A DNA stretch of 64,000 bases, taken from positions 1-64,000 of the forward strand of contig NZ_CABFVA020000114.1 in assembly GCF_902143375.2 (NCBI RefSeq). The letters run 5' to 3'. The translations under genes were made by a program, and so were the position numbers. Under the pieces are notes generated by a model that did not search any database, was not told the DNA's origin, and worked only from the letters and a program-made list of their open reading frames with translations. Source of the DNA: Methylacidimicrobium tartarophylax (GTDB lineage: Bacteria > Verrucomicrobiota > Verrucomicrobiia > Methylacidiphilales > Methylacidiphilaceae). The stretch's first letter is position 1. Each line of letters opens with the position of its first letter. This document shows positions 9,096-16,604 of this stretch, one piece after another.

Positions 9096-10861
9096 GGCGT
9101 CGGAGCGGGGTGCCCGTCGTGGCGTTCGTCGGCAGGAGCGGTGCGGGCAAGACGACCCTTCTCTGTGCGGTCGTGCGCATCCTTGCCGCCCAGGGGATCC
9201 GCGTCGCCGCGATCAAGCATGCCCATAAGGGATTCGAAATCGATTATCCCGGGAAGGACAGCATGCGCCTGCGGGAGGCGGGGGCCAATCCAGTGCTTCT
9301 CCTCTCGCCGATGCGGCGCGCTTGGCTGGAGGAGGTGGCGCCCGCAGCGGAGCCCGACCTTTGGGAAGCAGTCGCCTCCTTGGGCCGCAGCCCGATCGAC
9401 TTGCTGCTGGTGGAAGGGTTCCGGGCGGAGGGGATGCCGAAGATCGAGCTTTATGATCCATCTTTAGGTCAACTGTTGTGTGAGAGGGATCCCGATCTTC
9501 TGGCCGTAGCCTCCGAGGGCGCTCTTTCCCCTCCGGATGGCCCGGTCTCCTTCGATCGGAACGACGCCGAAGGAGTCGCTCTCCTGATTCTTCAGGCGGC
9601 TGGTCTGGCCCCTCGTTCCCAAGGAGGCGGTAACGGGTCGTTCCCTCGCGCGAGAGGCCCGCTCCCGCTCCAGGAAGCGCGGAGGATTCTTTGGGAGGCG
9701 ATGACACCGGAGAGGATGGCGGCGGAGGAGGTCGGTCTGTCGCAAAGCGTGGGACGCATCCTGGCGACCGACCTGGCTTCTCCCGTCGATCTTCCCTCCG
9801 CGCCGACGGCGGCGATGGACGGCTATGCGGTAAGCGCGGCTCACCTGGGGGAGCAGGGCCGGGAGTTCTCCCTCGCCGGTACTTCCGCCGCAGGAGCTCC
9901 TTTTTTGGGTTCTCCATCGGAAGGGAGCTGCGTGCGGATCTTCACGGGAGCCCTTCTGCCGGAGGGGACCGACCTCGTGATCCCGCAAGAAGAGGTTGTT
10001 CTCCAGGGTGAGAAGGTGCTCTTGCCCGGAGGGCGCTGCGTCGGCGAGAACGTTCGGCTCAAAGCGGAGAGTCTCGCTCAGGGCCAGGAGCTTTTGTCCG
10101 CGGGAACGAGGATCGGCCCCCGGATGCTGGCGCTGCTCTCTGCCGTCGGCAGGGAGAAGCTCCCGGTTCGCCCCAGGCTTCGGGTCGGGCTGCTCTGCAC
10201 GGGGAAGGAGTTGAGACCGCTCGGAAAGCCCCTCGGCCCCGGGGAGGTCTACGACAGCAATCGGGTCTTTCTTTCGGCCGCTCTTGCGGAACTCGGGGTC
10301 GACCTGATCGACGCCGGAATTGTCGATGACGATCCGGAGTTGCTCGAGGAGAAGCTCGATCGGCTCGCGGAGAAGGTCGATCTGCTGGTGACGACCGGTG
10401 GGGTCTCGGTGGGCGAAGGCGATTACGTCGGCAAGCTGCTGGCGCAGCGGAATGCCATCGTCTTTCGGCAGATCGCGGTCAAGCCGGGCCGTCCTTTTCT
10501 CTTTGCCCGCTGGCGGGGGAGACCGCTCTTTGGGCTTCCGGGGACACCCGCCGCAGTCTTCGTGCTCTTCTACGACCTGGTTGGGCCTCTCCTACGACGT
10601 CGCATGGGGGAGTCGCCGTCGCGAGAGCGGATGCGGCTGCCGGCCCTCTCCCGGATGCAGAAACGCGCGGGCCGAACCGAGTATCGGGCGTGCCGGCTGG
10701 TCGCCGGACCGAGGGGAGAACCCGCCTTTCACCCGGTGAGTCGCACGGACGGAGCGGGGCTGCTTCCCTCCGCCTCCGCCGATCTCCTGGCGCTCCTGCC
10801 CGAGGAATCGGAGTGCATCGAGGTCGGCGAGCGGGTCGAGGTGATCTTCCTGCCGCGGTAG
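9092..10861 (+). CDS. Fused MobB-MoeA molybdenum cofactor protein
   Basis: 589-residue two-domain protein. Residues about 6-170 are MobB-like: P-loop GRSGAGKTT at once after the start, then HAHKGFEIDYPGKDS and LLVEGFR. Residues about 195-589 are MoeA: PTAAMDGYA, FTGALLPEGTD, and the MPT-binding TTGGVSVGEGD. MoeA inserts molybdate into adenylyl-molybdopterin; MobB binds GTP and helps MobA. The GTG start at 9092 overlaps the mobA stop (GTGA); an upstream in-frame ATG at 9047 lies inside mobA. MobA is thus next door, giving three cofactor functions in two genes. Confidence 0.92.
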   Translation: MRRRSGVPVVAFVGRSGAGKTTLLCAVVRILAAQGIRVAAIKHAHKGFEIDYPGKDSMRLREAGANPVLLLSPMRRAWLEEVAPAAEPDLWEAVASLGRSPIDLLLVEGFRAEGMPKIELYDPSLGQLLCERDPDLLAVASEGALSPPDGPVSFDRNDAEGVALLILQAAGLAPRSQGGGNGSFPRARGPLPLQEARRILWEAMTPERMAAEEVGLSQSVGRILATDLASPVDLPSAPTAAMDGYAVSAAHLGEQGREFSLAGTSAAGAPFLGSPSEGSCVRIFTGALLPEGTDLVIPQEEVVLQGEKVLLPGGRCVGENVRLKAESLAQGQELLSAGTRIGPRMLALLSAVGREKLPVRPRLRVGLLCTGKELRPLGKPLGPGEVYDSNRVFLSAALAELGVDLIDAGIVDDDPELLEEKLDRLAEKVDLLVTTGGVSVGEGDYVGKLLAQRNAIVFRQIAVKPGRPFLFARWRGRPLFGLPGTPAAVFVLFYDLVGPLLRRRMGESPSRERMRLPALSRMQKRAGRTEYRACRLVAGPRGEPAFHPVSRTDGAGLLPSASADLLALLPEESECIEVGERVEVIFLPR

Positions 10862-11398
10862 CGAGGCCGAACCGGGAGGCTCTGCACTCCTCCACTCTGG
10901 GAGCGAAGTAGCCGCCCAAAGGCGGACACTCTCGCAAGAACCGCCGTCCCTTAGGATACACGCCCACCGGACGCGAACGTCCGGTTTCGGAACCGCCCCT
11001 GGGCGGCGGCGTAGCCATAAAGAAAAATCCGGTTGTTCTCTCGCAACTACTTACCATTTTTGGCCCGGAAGTTCGGCTCAGGGGTTGCCTTGACGGTCAG
11101 GGGCCGCAGGCCCCAAAAAAAAGCGGACGTCTGCCCGCCAATGACTCAGGCCGAAAGCGGTGAAAGAGAGGAAAAGCTGCGCGGCGGCGTGCGCCGCGAC
11201 CAATTCAAGGTGGCCTCAAGCCGCCGTTGCACGCGAAGGACCGTCACCGGACGGCCGAGACGCCGCATCCTGCTCGCGGGATCTGAAGGCGGCTCGGGAA
11301 GCGTCGCATTCGCGGTGCGCGGGCCTGGTCCGGCATCAGCCGGACGTGCCCTCGCTACGATTGTACAGTTGAAACGTAAGAAAGCGGAAGGCCGCCGG
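10862..11398. other. 537-bp non-coding stretch at the left edge of the accessory island
   Basis: No credible gene. It contains several short hairpins in the first 180 bp: CCGCC/GGCGG near 10914-10928, an 8-bp stem with CGAA loop at 10966-10985, and CCGCCC/GGGCGG near 10997-11012. Further right is GGGGCC/GGCCCC followed by eight A (about 11100-11123), whose A-run is on the wrong side for a terminator of the plus-strand genes, and a GCCGG-type repeat near 11330. The first part may be the decayed end of a mobile element (see findings). Confidence 0.5.
10966..10985 (+). terminator. Hairpin downstream of mobB-moeA
   Basis: ACCGGACG (10966-10973), tetraloop CGAA, CGTCCGGT (10978-10985), followed by a short TT before CGG. 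It lies 105 bp after the stop of the formate dehydrogenase/Mo cofactor operon. The U-tract is too short for a confident intrinsic terminator; it could equally belong to a structured RNA. Confidence 0.3.
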
Positions 11399-14098
11399 TC
11401 AAAGAAGGACCGGCTCCACGCCAGCTTCGTATTTGCCGACTGTGTTTTCGAGATCTGTCTTGCGCTTCTTCGCAAAAGCGGCGAATTTCCGCAGATCCTC
11501 AAGGTCGCGGTCGATGTCCTCGGACGCAGGAAGTTCGGGCGGCAGCTCTTCGGCAAGATCGTGACCGGAGTAATGCGAGGTTCGTTTCATGCCCTCGAAG
11601 ATAACAGGATAATCGTTTTTGGTATCAAAACAGGCGGCCTTGAGGCGTTGTGTCATGATCTCGCACCGGAATCTCTGGATCGTCTTATTGAACAATATCT
11701 CTTCAACGATTCTTTCCCACGTTGTCCGCATTTGCGTGTACAGCCTTGTGACATCGCCGCGAAACTTCTCGTCGCTACGATCATAGCCCGCGTCCTTGAG
11801 CGCGCGCACCGCCTGATCGATCTCGGTCAATCGCTCCGTGACTGGCTTCACATGCCAGGGCTTTCGGGCATTGTCGATAATCCCGAAACGATCGTCGCCA
11901 AGGCTTGTCATCCATTCTTTGTGACAAGCGACACCGGCCCTGCGGGCTGCACTGCTCAGCATGTCATGGAAAAGAATGTTGTGGGTGAATACGATGACCT
12001 GACGACCGCTGGCGGCTTCTTGCGCAAGGCGGCCTGCGACAGACTCCATGCGCGAGTAGTCGAGCGATGACACGGGATCGTCCATAATGATTCCGTGATC
12101 GCGCCCAACTTCGTTGAGTTCGGCAAGAAAGCAGGCAAGCGCAAGACCACGCTGTTCGCCTTCGCTGAGCACGTCACTATTGTTGGCGATACGCTGCTGC
12201 GTGGACAGGGCAATCTCGATAATACTGCTGCCAAGGTCGCCGCGATCAGCAAGGCGAAGGGGAATGTGTGTGAGATGAAGCGCAGAGAGTTCGCATTCGA
12301 GCGCCTGCTTTAACGTCGGCGTTAGAATTTCCCGGCGACGTCTGGTGATCTGCTGCGTGATGGCCGTGATGCGGCAATCACGGCGACAGGCAGCGACCTT
12401 GTGCCGTTCTTCGAGACGGTTCCGCCGCTCGACAATCACTTCTATCTCTTCGCCAAGCTTCTTTTTGTCCGTGAGGTCCGCCAGTCGCGCCGCGCGCTGC
12501 TGGGCCGCAGCGTCATCGCGTTTCGCATTATTCAGGTTGTCCGCCTCTGTATTCAGCGCCGCGATTTCATCATCAATGAGCTGCGCGGGAGAATCGGGAA
12601 GCGCTTCGAGGTGATCCAGGTTGTCGTACTCCTGCGCGGTCAGGGTCGCCTTGACGACGCGCAGGCGGGCGGCTGCCTTCTCGAAGAAGGCCGCGAGCGT
12701 TTCGGCATATTCCTTTTTCTGCGGAGAGAGGGCGGCGTAACCGGCGAGAAGAGTTGTGACGTTGGCCCTGGTCTTCGTCGTCAACGCCAGCATCGCGGTA
12801 ACGGCTGCATCAAACATCTGCGTGGCTGTCGTGGCCTCTTCGGCGGCCTTGTCGGTCAGATAGGCATCGAACGCGGCGAGGCGCACCGCAGCGGGTTCAT
12901 CGAGTTCCTGCTGACAAAGAACGCACCGCTCTGCGGTGGCGATCTGAGGGGGATTACGGTCAGGGAACGCACTCGCGGCAAATTCGCGTGCGTATTTGAG
13001 CATATGCCGCCAGACTTCCGATCCCACGCCTGGAATTGGTTCGTCCTTGAATAGATCATGGGCCGATGCTTCCGCTGCTGCGCTCTTGGCTACAGCGTCC
13101 TGCCGCTTTTGCGACAGTGTCACGATCGCCGCATCCGCAAGCTTTTCCCGAATTGTGGCGATATCGACCTTGAGGGTTTCAAGAGCCTGGCGCGCTTCGA
13201 TGCGCAGGCGCGCGAGCGTCTGCGGATCGTTCTTGGATTCTTCAGTGAGGCGGTCAAGCTCGGTTTGAGTTTCGGCGGACCAGTTGGCGAGATCGCGGAG
13301 CGCCTGCTCGGAGGGAAGGTCATTGAGTGATGTGGCCGTCGTCAGTTTCGACACGAGCCGAGAGGCCGCAGTACCCTGAGTGTAGCCGGCCGGCAGAGGG
13401 ACATTCACCGTGGCATTGAATGCGTCTTCACGCGCGTTATAGCCGGTGTCCAGCATCTGCAATGCAACGCCGAGCTTGTTGAGCAGATCGAGTTCGTAGG
13501 GGAGAAATTTGATCTTTCGTTGCTTGTCCACATAGACGCGCGCGGTATCAGTATCGAAAACCGATATGCGGGCCAGTTCGGATGGCGGCGGATCGCTGCC
13601 CTTCCAAATGATCTCGGTTTTCGGTTGGGCATCATCGCCGACGCGGAAGCCAAGACCAATTTCCGCAGTTGGTGCCTTGTCCCTGCTGTAGATGTTGCCG
13701 CGAAGAGGGGCGCTGGTGAGTGAGCGGCAGAGCTGCTTGATAATGCGGCAATATCCGCTTTTGCCGGAAGCGTTCGGCCCGTAGACCAACGTGACGCCGT
13801 TCACCGCAAAACGCATTGGGGGTTGGTCAGATTCGAGCCGGTCAATATTCTTCACCGGGCCGAGCGAAGCGAGGACGGTTTTTGGCTCGTCGCTAGCGGC
13901 CTCGGAAAGATGTTCGGCGGCGAGCGGGGCAACCTCGGTCGGGTTTTCAGCGGGTAAGCCCTGCGCAATCTCAATCTGGGAGCGCAGGTCCGCAAAATCG
14001 TCTTCAGTCAGTTCGCCATGCTGGGCAAGTCGCCGCAAGGCGTCCTGCTGCCATAGCGGGCGTCCCTCAGCCCAATCGAGAAGTGCTTCATGTGCCAT
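11399..14098 (-). CDS. Large zinc-hook AAA/ABC ATPase, RloC/PrrC-like candidate defence protein
   Basis: 899 residues from ATG 14098 (a GTG at 14101 is equally possible). Visible: Walker A GPNASGKS (107-114); long helical arms with a CVLC hook at 392-395; ABC signature LSEGEQ (644-649); Walker B IIMDDP (670-675); switch histidine in THN (705-707). The 190-residue C-terminal part holds R791-TTW-E795 and, 47 residues on, H842 and H846 (in RTSHYSGHD). This order matches the AAA_13 family, which includes the anticodon nucleases PrrC and RloC, whose nuclease triad is R-x3-E...H. Nuclease function here is inference. Stand-alone, with no restriction-modification genes beside it. Codon use is less GC-biased than the neighbours, suggesting transfer. 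Confidence 0.75.
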   Translation of the reverse strand: MAHEALLDWAEGRPLWQQDALRRLAQHGELTEDDFADLRSQIEIAQGLPAENPTEVAPLAAEHLSEAASDEPKTVLASLGPVKNIDRLESDQPPMRFAVNGVTLVYGPNASGKSGYCRIIKQLCRSLTSAPLRGNIYSRDKAPTAEIGLGFRVGDDAQPKTEIIWKGSDPPPSELARISVFDTDTARVYVDKQRKIKFLPYELDLLNKLGVALQMLDTGYNAREDAFNATVNVPLPAGYTQGTAASRLVSKLTTATSLNDLPSEQALRDLANWSAETQTELDRLTEESKNDPQTLARLRIEARQALETLKVDIATIREKLADAAIVTLSQKRQDAVAKSAAAEASAHDLFKDEPIPGVGSEVWRHMLKYAREFAASAFPDRNPPQIATAERCVLCQQELDEPAAVRLAAFDAYLTDKAAEEATTATQMFDAAVTAMLALTTKTRANVTTLLAGYAALSPQKKEYAETLAAFFEKAAARLRVVKATLTAQEYDNLDHLEALPDSPAQLIDDEIAALNTEADNLNNAKRDDAAAQQRAARLADLTDKKKLGEEIEVIVERRNRLEERHKVAACRRDCRITAITQQITRRRREILTPTLKQALECELSALHLTHIPLRLADRGDLGSSIIEIALSTQQRIANNSDVLSEGEQRGLALACFLAELNEVGRDHGIIMDDPVSSLDYSRMESVAGRLAQEAASGRQVIVFTHNILFHDMLSSAARRAGVACHKEWMTSLGDDRFGIIDNARKPWHVKPVTERLTEIDQAVRALKDAGYDRSDEKFRGDVTRLYTQMRTTWERIVEEILFNKTIQRFRCEIMTQRLKAACFDTKNDYPVIFEGMKRTSHYSGHDLAEELPPELPASEDIDRDLEDLRKFAAFAKKRKTDLENTVGKYEAGVEPVLL

Positions 14099-14186
14099 CA
14101 CTGCTCCCGCGCACGTAGCGGTCTGTTATGTCATTGCATCAAGAATCCAATTGCGACTGGTCCTGCCGCGAATGCATTGCTACCGA

Positions 14187-14671
14187 TCATGCCGATATCT
14201 GTTCTTCGCTGGTGTCAGTCTCCAAAGGCAATTGCCGCCCGCCGAGTCCCGGGAAAAGCCGCTCGCGGCAGGTCAAGACGATGACCTGCACGTTGCGCGC
14301 CGCCATGTTGAGAATGACAAACATACGGCTCATCCGCCGGTCGTCGGGAAAGACCAGTGCATCGTCAAGAACAACCGTTGCTGGGTGCCCCCGCTCCACC
14401 AGCATTTCGGCAAAGGCGATCTGTTCCTGCGTGCCCATGCTGAGGTGGTGGAACGCTTCCTCGTGACCGGCTTCCTTGACGACGCCGGTGATGCGGAGGT
14501 TTTCATTGATCGCGATATCGACACCGGGAAACAGGAGTTGCAAATAGCGACGGACGCGGTTTAGCACCAGCGACAGATAGCGCTCACCGGCGTCATGTTC
14601 CGCGTCGCGGAGCGTGGATAACAACAAGGTGAGAACTGCGGCTTCGCGCTCAAAACGGCCGCATTCTTCGT
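14187..14671 (-). pseudogene. C-terminal remnant of an SMC/YhaN-like ATPase
   Basis: The frame encodes only the last ~160 residues of a large ATPase: signature LSMGTQEQIAFAEML, Walker B ATVVLDDALVFPDD, then VIVLTCRERLFPGLGG. In intact relatives this follows a long coiled coil and an N-terminal Walker A; all of that is missing. The frame can be read upstream (minus strand) as far as about 14671, where it runs into a dinJ-type antitoxin in another frame, so a deletion probably joined the two. An internal ATG at 14627 could still give a 146-residue product. Confidence 0.75.
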
Positions 14672-14839
14672 CGCGTTCGGGATTAGAGGCTCGAAAGGCA
14701 GCGCCTTGTCCTGGGCCACCTTCTTGAGCAGCATCCGGACCGCATCGGACACGGGAAGGCCCATCGCGGCCAATACTGCGAAAGCTTCCTCTTTGGTCGC
14801 GCTATCAATACGCGCCTGCACGAGTTGATTGGCAGACAT
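14561..14839 (-). CDS. RelB/DinJ-type antitoxin, probably with a replaced C-terminus
   Basis: 92-residue frame. Residues 1-57 are a good RelB/DinJ antitoxin (VQARIDSATKEEAFAVL, GLPVSDAVRMLLKKVA, ALPFEPLIPN). After residue ~57 the sequence is Cys/Pro-rich and unlike the family, and it overlaps the ATPase remnant in a different frame. The usual YafQ-type toxin partner does not follow. I read it as an antitoxin gene truncated by a deletion that fused it to ATPase sequence; whether a protein is made is unknown. Confidence 0.55.
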   Translation of the reverse strand: MSANQLVQARIDSATKEEAFAVLAAMGLPVSDAVRMLLKKVAQDKALPFEPLIPNATKNAAVLSAKPQFSPCCYPRSATRNMTPVSAICRWC

Positions 14840-15098
14840 GGTTTTTCCGTTATGCTTTAATTGTATGACAACGTAATGCAGGCAGCCCGGAAAGGCAAGC
14901 CTCTCCGGGCCAAGAACATCACCAATTAGGGTGTTGTCGATTTTTGAGGCAACAGGCTGCCAGGAAGATAATATTCGCCGAAAGCGTGGCCTTCCAGGGG
15001 TTGGTCGTCGAACAGACGGCTGAAAAAACCTACACTCGAACTCAGTGTTGGAGCGAACCGGTTCCCCAGGCCTCATGGCCCGGGCTTCATTTAGCACG

Positions 15099-15631
15099 TC
15101 ACATCCGGAAGCCGGGACGTTCCATCCGCTGCATCCGCTCTTCGAGCTGCTCCCGCGTGAAGTTAAGCCCCTGCTTCAAGAGTTCGTGGATGTCCCACGG
15201 GCAACTCTGCGGAAGATCCTCCTCAACTAGACGCTGCTTCAGTTTCTTCTGCTCCCACATCTCCTCGGACTTATCGATGACGCGGCTGCGCGCGCCTTCG
15301 TACGTTTCCGCGATGATCTCGTCCCACTTGTGTCTTAGACTTGGGTTTTTCTTTAACAAACGAGGGATCTGCCGCCGATCCTCCTTGACGGTGCGTTCCC
15401 ATCCCTGCCCATCCCTCTCCGGATCTCTCTTCAGGAAGGCGATATAGAGAAGATGCTCCATCACGAGTTCGAGCCGACTCTCCAAATGGCTCCGCTGGCT
15501 GCTTCCCAAGTCCTCGACCTCATCAACGAGGCTTTTATATCCAGCTTCTCGAACCGCCCCTCGCGCAGAAGCCGGGCTGTCTCCTGCGTCCCGGCGTAGA
15601 AATCCCGTTCGTACAGCTCCTTCGCCGTCAT
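15099..15631 (-). pseudogene. DUF29 family protein, frameshifted
   Basis: The N-terminal half starts at ATG 15631 (MTAKELYERDFYAGTQETA, then LLREGRFEKLDI) and the C-terminal half continues in another frame (VDEVEDLGSSQRS, LESRLELVMEHLLY, ...) to 15099. The switch is near 15529-15533, where loss of one base in a GCC-TC-GTT context breaks an otherwise continuous DUF29 sequence of about 177 residues. DUF29 proteins have no known function and are common in cyanobacteria and on mobile DNA. The two halves are clearly one gene; a sequencing error is the alternative. Confidence 0.75.
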
Positions 15632-15640
15632 GGAGTCACG
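15579..15640. repeat. 62-bp direct repeat, copy 1 (5' end of DUF29 gene)
   Basis: Matches 16362-16423 at about 58 of 62 positions in the same orientation. The repeat covers the first ~17 codons of the DUF29 gene and a few bases upstream of it. The pair brackets the dinJ/yafQ module. Confidence 0.85.
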
Positions 15641-15688
15641 GTCACGCCGCACAAAAGCGGCCGCAATCAAAAAAGGCCGGGCATCCAG

Positions 15689-15943
15689 TCATAAGCGCAG
15701 TTGCGAATGGGAGCCGAGCCGCAGCAGTTCCAGCGTTTCCGCGTCCGGCTTGACGTGGCAGTCACGGCACCCGTGCCAATTGCCGCTTAGGGCATGCTCC
15801 CGATGGAGCGGCTCTAACGGCTCATCGTTCGCCAGCGCCACCAGAACCGGCCGCAGCATTGCCGCAAGCGTTTTGCCGTGCTTCCCCTTGGCCTCGCGTG
15901 CCACGTCACGTTCGAACGGCCCGGATTCTAGGATTTGCCGCAT
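15689..15943 (-). CDS. YafQ-family mRNA interferase toxin with apparent internal deletion
   Basis: 84 residues. Matches YafQ in FERDVAREAKGKHGKTL, HALSGNWHGCRDCHVKPD and RLGSHSQL. H50, H63 and D67 fall at the same numbers as the catalytic residues of E. coli YafQ, and H79 would correspond to its H87. The strand that usually lies between KPD and the C-terminal part (an LLIY-type segment of about 8-9 residues) is absent, so sequence jumps from KPD directly to AETLELLRLG. The toxin is likely weakened or inactive. Starts 6 bp after its antitoxin stop. Confidence 0.82.
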   Translation of the reverse strand: MRQILESGPFERDVAREAKGKHGKTLAAMLRPVLVALANDEPLEPLHREHALSGNWHGCRDCHVKPDAETLELLRLGSHSQLRL

Positions 15944-15949
15944 GCGGGC

Positions 15950-16219
15950 TTACCGCTTCCGGCCTTCCCTGCGCGCCTCTTCTATGTCGGCCATGATGCC
16001 CTCAATCGTCGTCGGCGTAAGCTTGCCAGCCTGCGCTTCCTCAATAGCGCGCACTGTTTCCGGGCTGGGCTGGAACAGGTCGAGCGGCAAGGTCCGGTCC
16101 GTGGCAATCCGCGTCATGAACATGCGCACCACATCGGACACGGTTAGACCCGTGGACTTGATGACCGCGCTTGCAACGTCCTGAATCTCGTCAGGCACCC
16201 GAGCTTGAATCTTCGCCAT
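15950..16219 (-). CDS. RelB/DinJ-type antitoxin of the dinJ/yafQ module
   Basis: 89 residues: ribbon-helix-helix N-terminus (MAKIQARVPDEIQDVASAVI, TGLTVSDVVRMFMTRIA) that binds DNA, and a C-terminal toxin-binding tail ending EEARREGRKR. A strong ribosome site AGGAGG is 8 nt before the ATG at 16219. Upstream is a 23-bp palindrome on a promoter, consistent with autoregulation. Complete and apparently functional, unlike its toxin partner. Confidence 0.88.
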   Translation of the reverse strand: MAKIQARVPDEIQDVASAVIKSTGLTVSDVVRMFMTRIATDRTLPLDLFQPSPETVRAIEEAQAGKLTPTTIEGIMADIEEARREGRKR

Positions 16220-16227
16220 TGCTAAGA

Positions 16228-16280
16228 CCTCCTTTTGTTGTCTGTACTATAGTGTACTACAGACCATCCGGCTTTGTCAA
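16228..16280 (-). promoter_or_regulatory. Promoter and palindromic operator of the dinJ/yafQ module
   Basis: On the minus strand: -35 TTGACA (16280-16275), 18-bp spacer, -10 TACACT (16256-16251), then an AAAAGGAGG ribosome site (16236-16228). A 23-bp imperfect palindrome at 16241-16263 (TCTGTA half-sites, 9 of 11 pairs) covers the -10 box. Known relatives repress their own operon through such a site; here that is inferred. Confidence 0.6.
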
Positions 16281-16361
16281 TTTTGGCGCCGATCCGGACG
16301 GCCCAGCGGCCGAGAAGAACGTGACCTTCTCGGACGAAAGGGTTGTCTCTCTACGCAAACC

Positions 16362-16423
16362 GTCTCCTGCGTCCAGGCGTAAAAGTCCCGTTCGTAGAGC
16401 TCCTTCGCCGTCATGGAGTCACG
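16362..16423. repeat. 62-bp direct repeat, copy 2 with truncated DUF29 5' end
   Basis: Second copy of 15579-15640. On the minus strand an ATG at 16414 begins MTAKELYERDFYAWTQETV and then runs into unrelated sequence, so only the first ~17 codons of a DUF29 gene remain. The rest of the 385-bp gap 16220-16604 holds the dinJ promoter/operator and no other gene that I can support. Confidence 0.8.
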
Positions 16424-16604
16424 ATCATGGAGCGCCAGAAGAGCCGCGAGCGGAAAACCGCCTGCCGCCGTCTCTCCATTCTGAGCCGTATTCTCCGGGG
16501 AGGATCGGGAGCGACCGCGCCGGGCGCGATGTTTTCGGATGGAATGTAGCGGTATTGGGCGGCAGTCAGAGCGGCTGCTCGCTCTTATCGGCCCGAGCGT
16601 TGCG

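Noticed and set aside
11098-11125. GGGGCC/GGCCCC hairpin next to eight A as an intrinsic terminator.
   Set aside because: On the plus strand the run following the stem is A, not T; on the minus strand the T-run precedes the stem. Neither orientation is a terminator.
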